Assembly: GCA_938022345.1 (NCBI GenBank)
Contig: CALIEP010000057.1
Span: forward strand, 1 to 6,060
DNA: 6,060 nucleotides
Source: an uncultured Actinomyces sp.
Lineage (GTDB): Bacteria > Actinomycetota > Actinomycetes > Actinomycetales > Actinomycetaceae
Direction of reading: 5' to 3'
Positions 5,726 through 6,060 of this stretch are shown here, one piece after another. The notes below the pieces were generated by a model that made no database searches, had not been told where the DNA came from, and was given only the letters and a program-made list of their open reading frames with translations. The number at the start of each line of letters is the position of its first letter. Positions within the stretch are counted from its first letter, which is position 1. A program made the translations under genes and the position numbers.

Positions 5726-6060
5726 TCAGATCACCTGTGCGCTTTCTGGAGCGAATGAAATGTTGCCAAGGAAAGGCTTGTCCTTGGTGGATGCAAGAAT
5801 CTCTGCGATGTGCATCGGGCGGATACCCGAGTTCAGTCGAGACAGACCGCCACCGACGTGCATCAAGCAGGAGTAATCACCCATGACCAGAACCTCGGCG
5901 TGCGTTGACATGACATTCGAGACCTTGTCGGCAAGCATCGCAGTCGAGGTTTCGGAGTTCTTAATGGCGAAGGTGCCACCAAAGCCACAGCAAACCTCAG
6001 CGTCGGGCAGATCAATGAGCGTCAGTCCTTCGACGGCGCGCAAGAGCCGGTAGGGGCGGT
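5726..6060 (-). CDS. lutA: L-lactate utilisation protein LutA, C-terminal part (runs off the right edge)
   Basis: LutA is the cysteine-rich (CCG-domain) subunit of the LutABC L-lactate oxidation system, related to GlcF and heterodisulfide reductase subunits. The visible 110 residues cover the end of the second CCG domain: RLLRAVEGLTLIDLPDAEVC leads into the CCGFGGTFAIKN signature, then AMLADKVSNV, GDYSCLMHVGGGLSR with a further conserved Cys, and MHIAEIL. The reading frame stays open through the right edge of the window, and conserved sequence continues upstream of a TTG at 6043, so the true start lies outside. The stop is one base before the lutB ATG. The last 18 or so residues (DKPFLGNISFAPESAQVI) are less conserved. 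The operon promoter and any regulator would be to the right of the window. The assignment is firm from the CCGFGGTF motif and from context. Confidence 0.93.
   Translation of the reverse strand, partial: RPYRLLRAVEGLTLIDLPDAEVCCGFGGTFAIKNSETSTAMLADKVSNVMSTHAEVLVMGDYSCLMHVGGGLSRLNSGIRPMHIAEILASTKDKPFLGNISFAPESAQVI

Noticed and set aside
5149..5886. A 245-codon open frame on the plus strand
   Set aside because: It lies wholly opposite lutB and lutA, whose protein motifs are unmistakable. The translation shows no family pattern, so it is a shadow frame.
6041..6043. TTG as a start codon for the lutA-related frame
   Set aside because: Conserved LutA sequence (RPYRL) continues in frame to the window edge, so this is an internal leucine of a partial gene.
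1..6060. tRNA, rRNA, CRISPR array, insertion sequence or phage signals
   Set aside because: No cloverleaf-like segment, regularly spaced repeats, transposase motifs or terminal repeats were seen; the hairpins found are single terminators or short inverted repeats.

Overview
The window looks like a chromosomal segment of a Gram-positive actinobacterium of moderate GC. The evidence is a cysteine-free 56-residue L32 protein of actinobacterial type, genes at about 55-58% GC, strong GC-rich hairpin terminators without clear U tracts, and a probable leaderless mRNA. A member of the Actinomycetaceae or a close relative would fit, but this is inference from gene content and protein flavour, not a database match.

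Layout from left to right. At 1-2133 three genes read on the minus strand: a YigZ/IMPACT-family protein (2133 to 1492), cysteine synthase cysK (1431 to 499) and the N-terminal part of serine O-acetyltransferase cysE (354 to beyond the left edge). CysE makes O-acetylserine from serine and acetyl-CoA, and CysK converts it with sulfide to cysteine, so the two form the last steps of cysteine synthesis. A perfect 12-bp hairpin and a second, weaker one separate cysK from cysE. At 2134-2336 is a divergent intergenic region with a likely extended -10 promoter for rpmF (2337-2507, +), which ends in a 16-bp terminator hairpin.

At 2599-3315 (+) lies a DUF421/YetF-type membrane protein gene. It has lower GC (about 45%), hairpin terminators on both sides, and a start codon placed where a leaderless transcript would begin. 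It converges on a minus-strand lutABC operon filling 3432-6060: lutC, lutB and the C-terminal end of lutA (running off the right edge). These encode the iron-sulfur L-lactate utilisation complex that oxidises L-lactate to pyruvate. Their junctions are one base apart (TGA-A-ATG and TGA-G-ATG), so translation is probably coupled.

Everything recognisable belongs to known families. I see no convincing undescribed multi-gene system, mobile element, CRISPR array, tRNA or rRNA. The most interesting items are the compositionally odd, probably leaderless DUF421 gene, motif deviations in CysE and LutC, the long tail on LutB, and possible regulatory inverted repeats upstream of cysK and between yigZ and rpmF.
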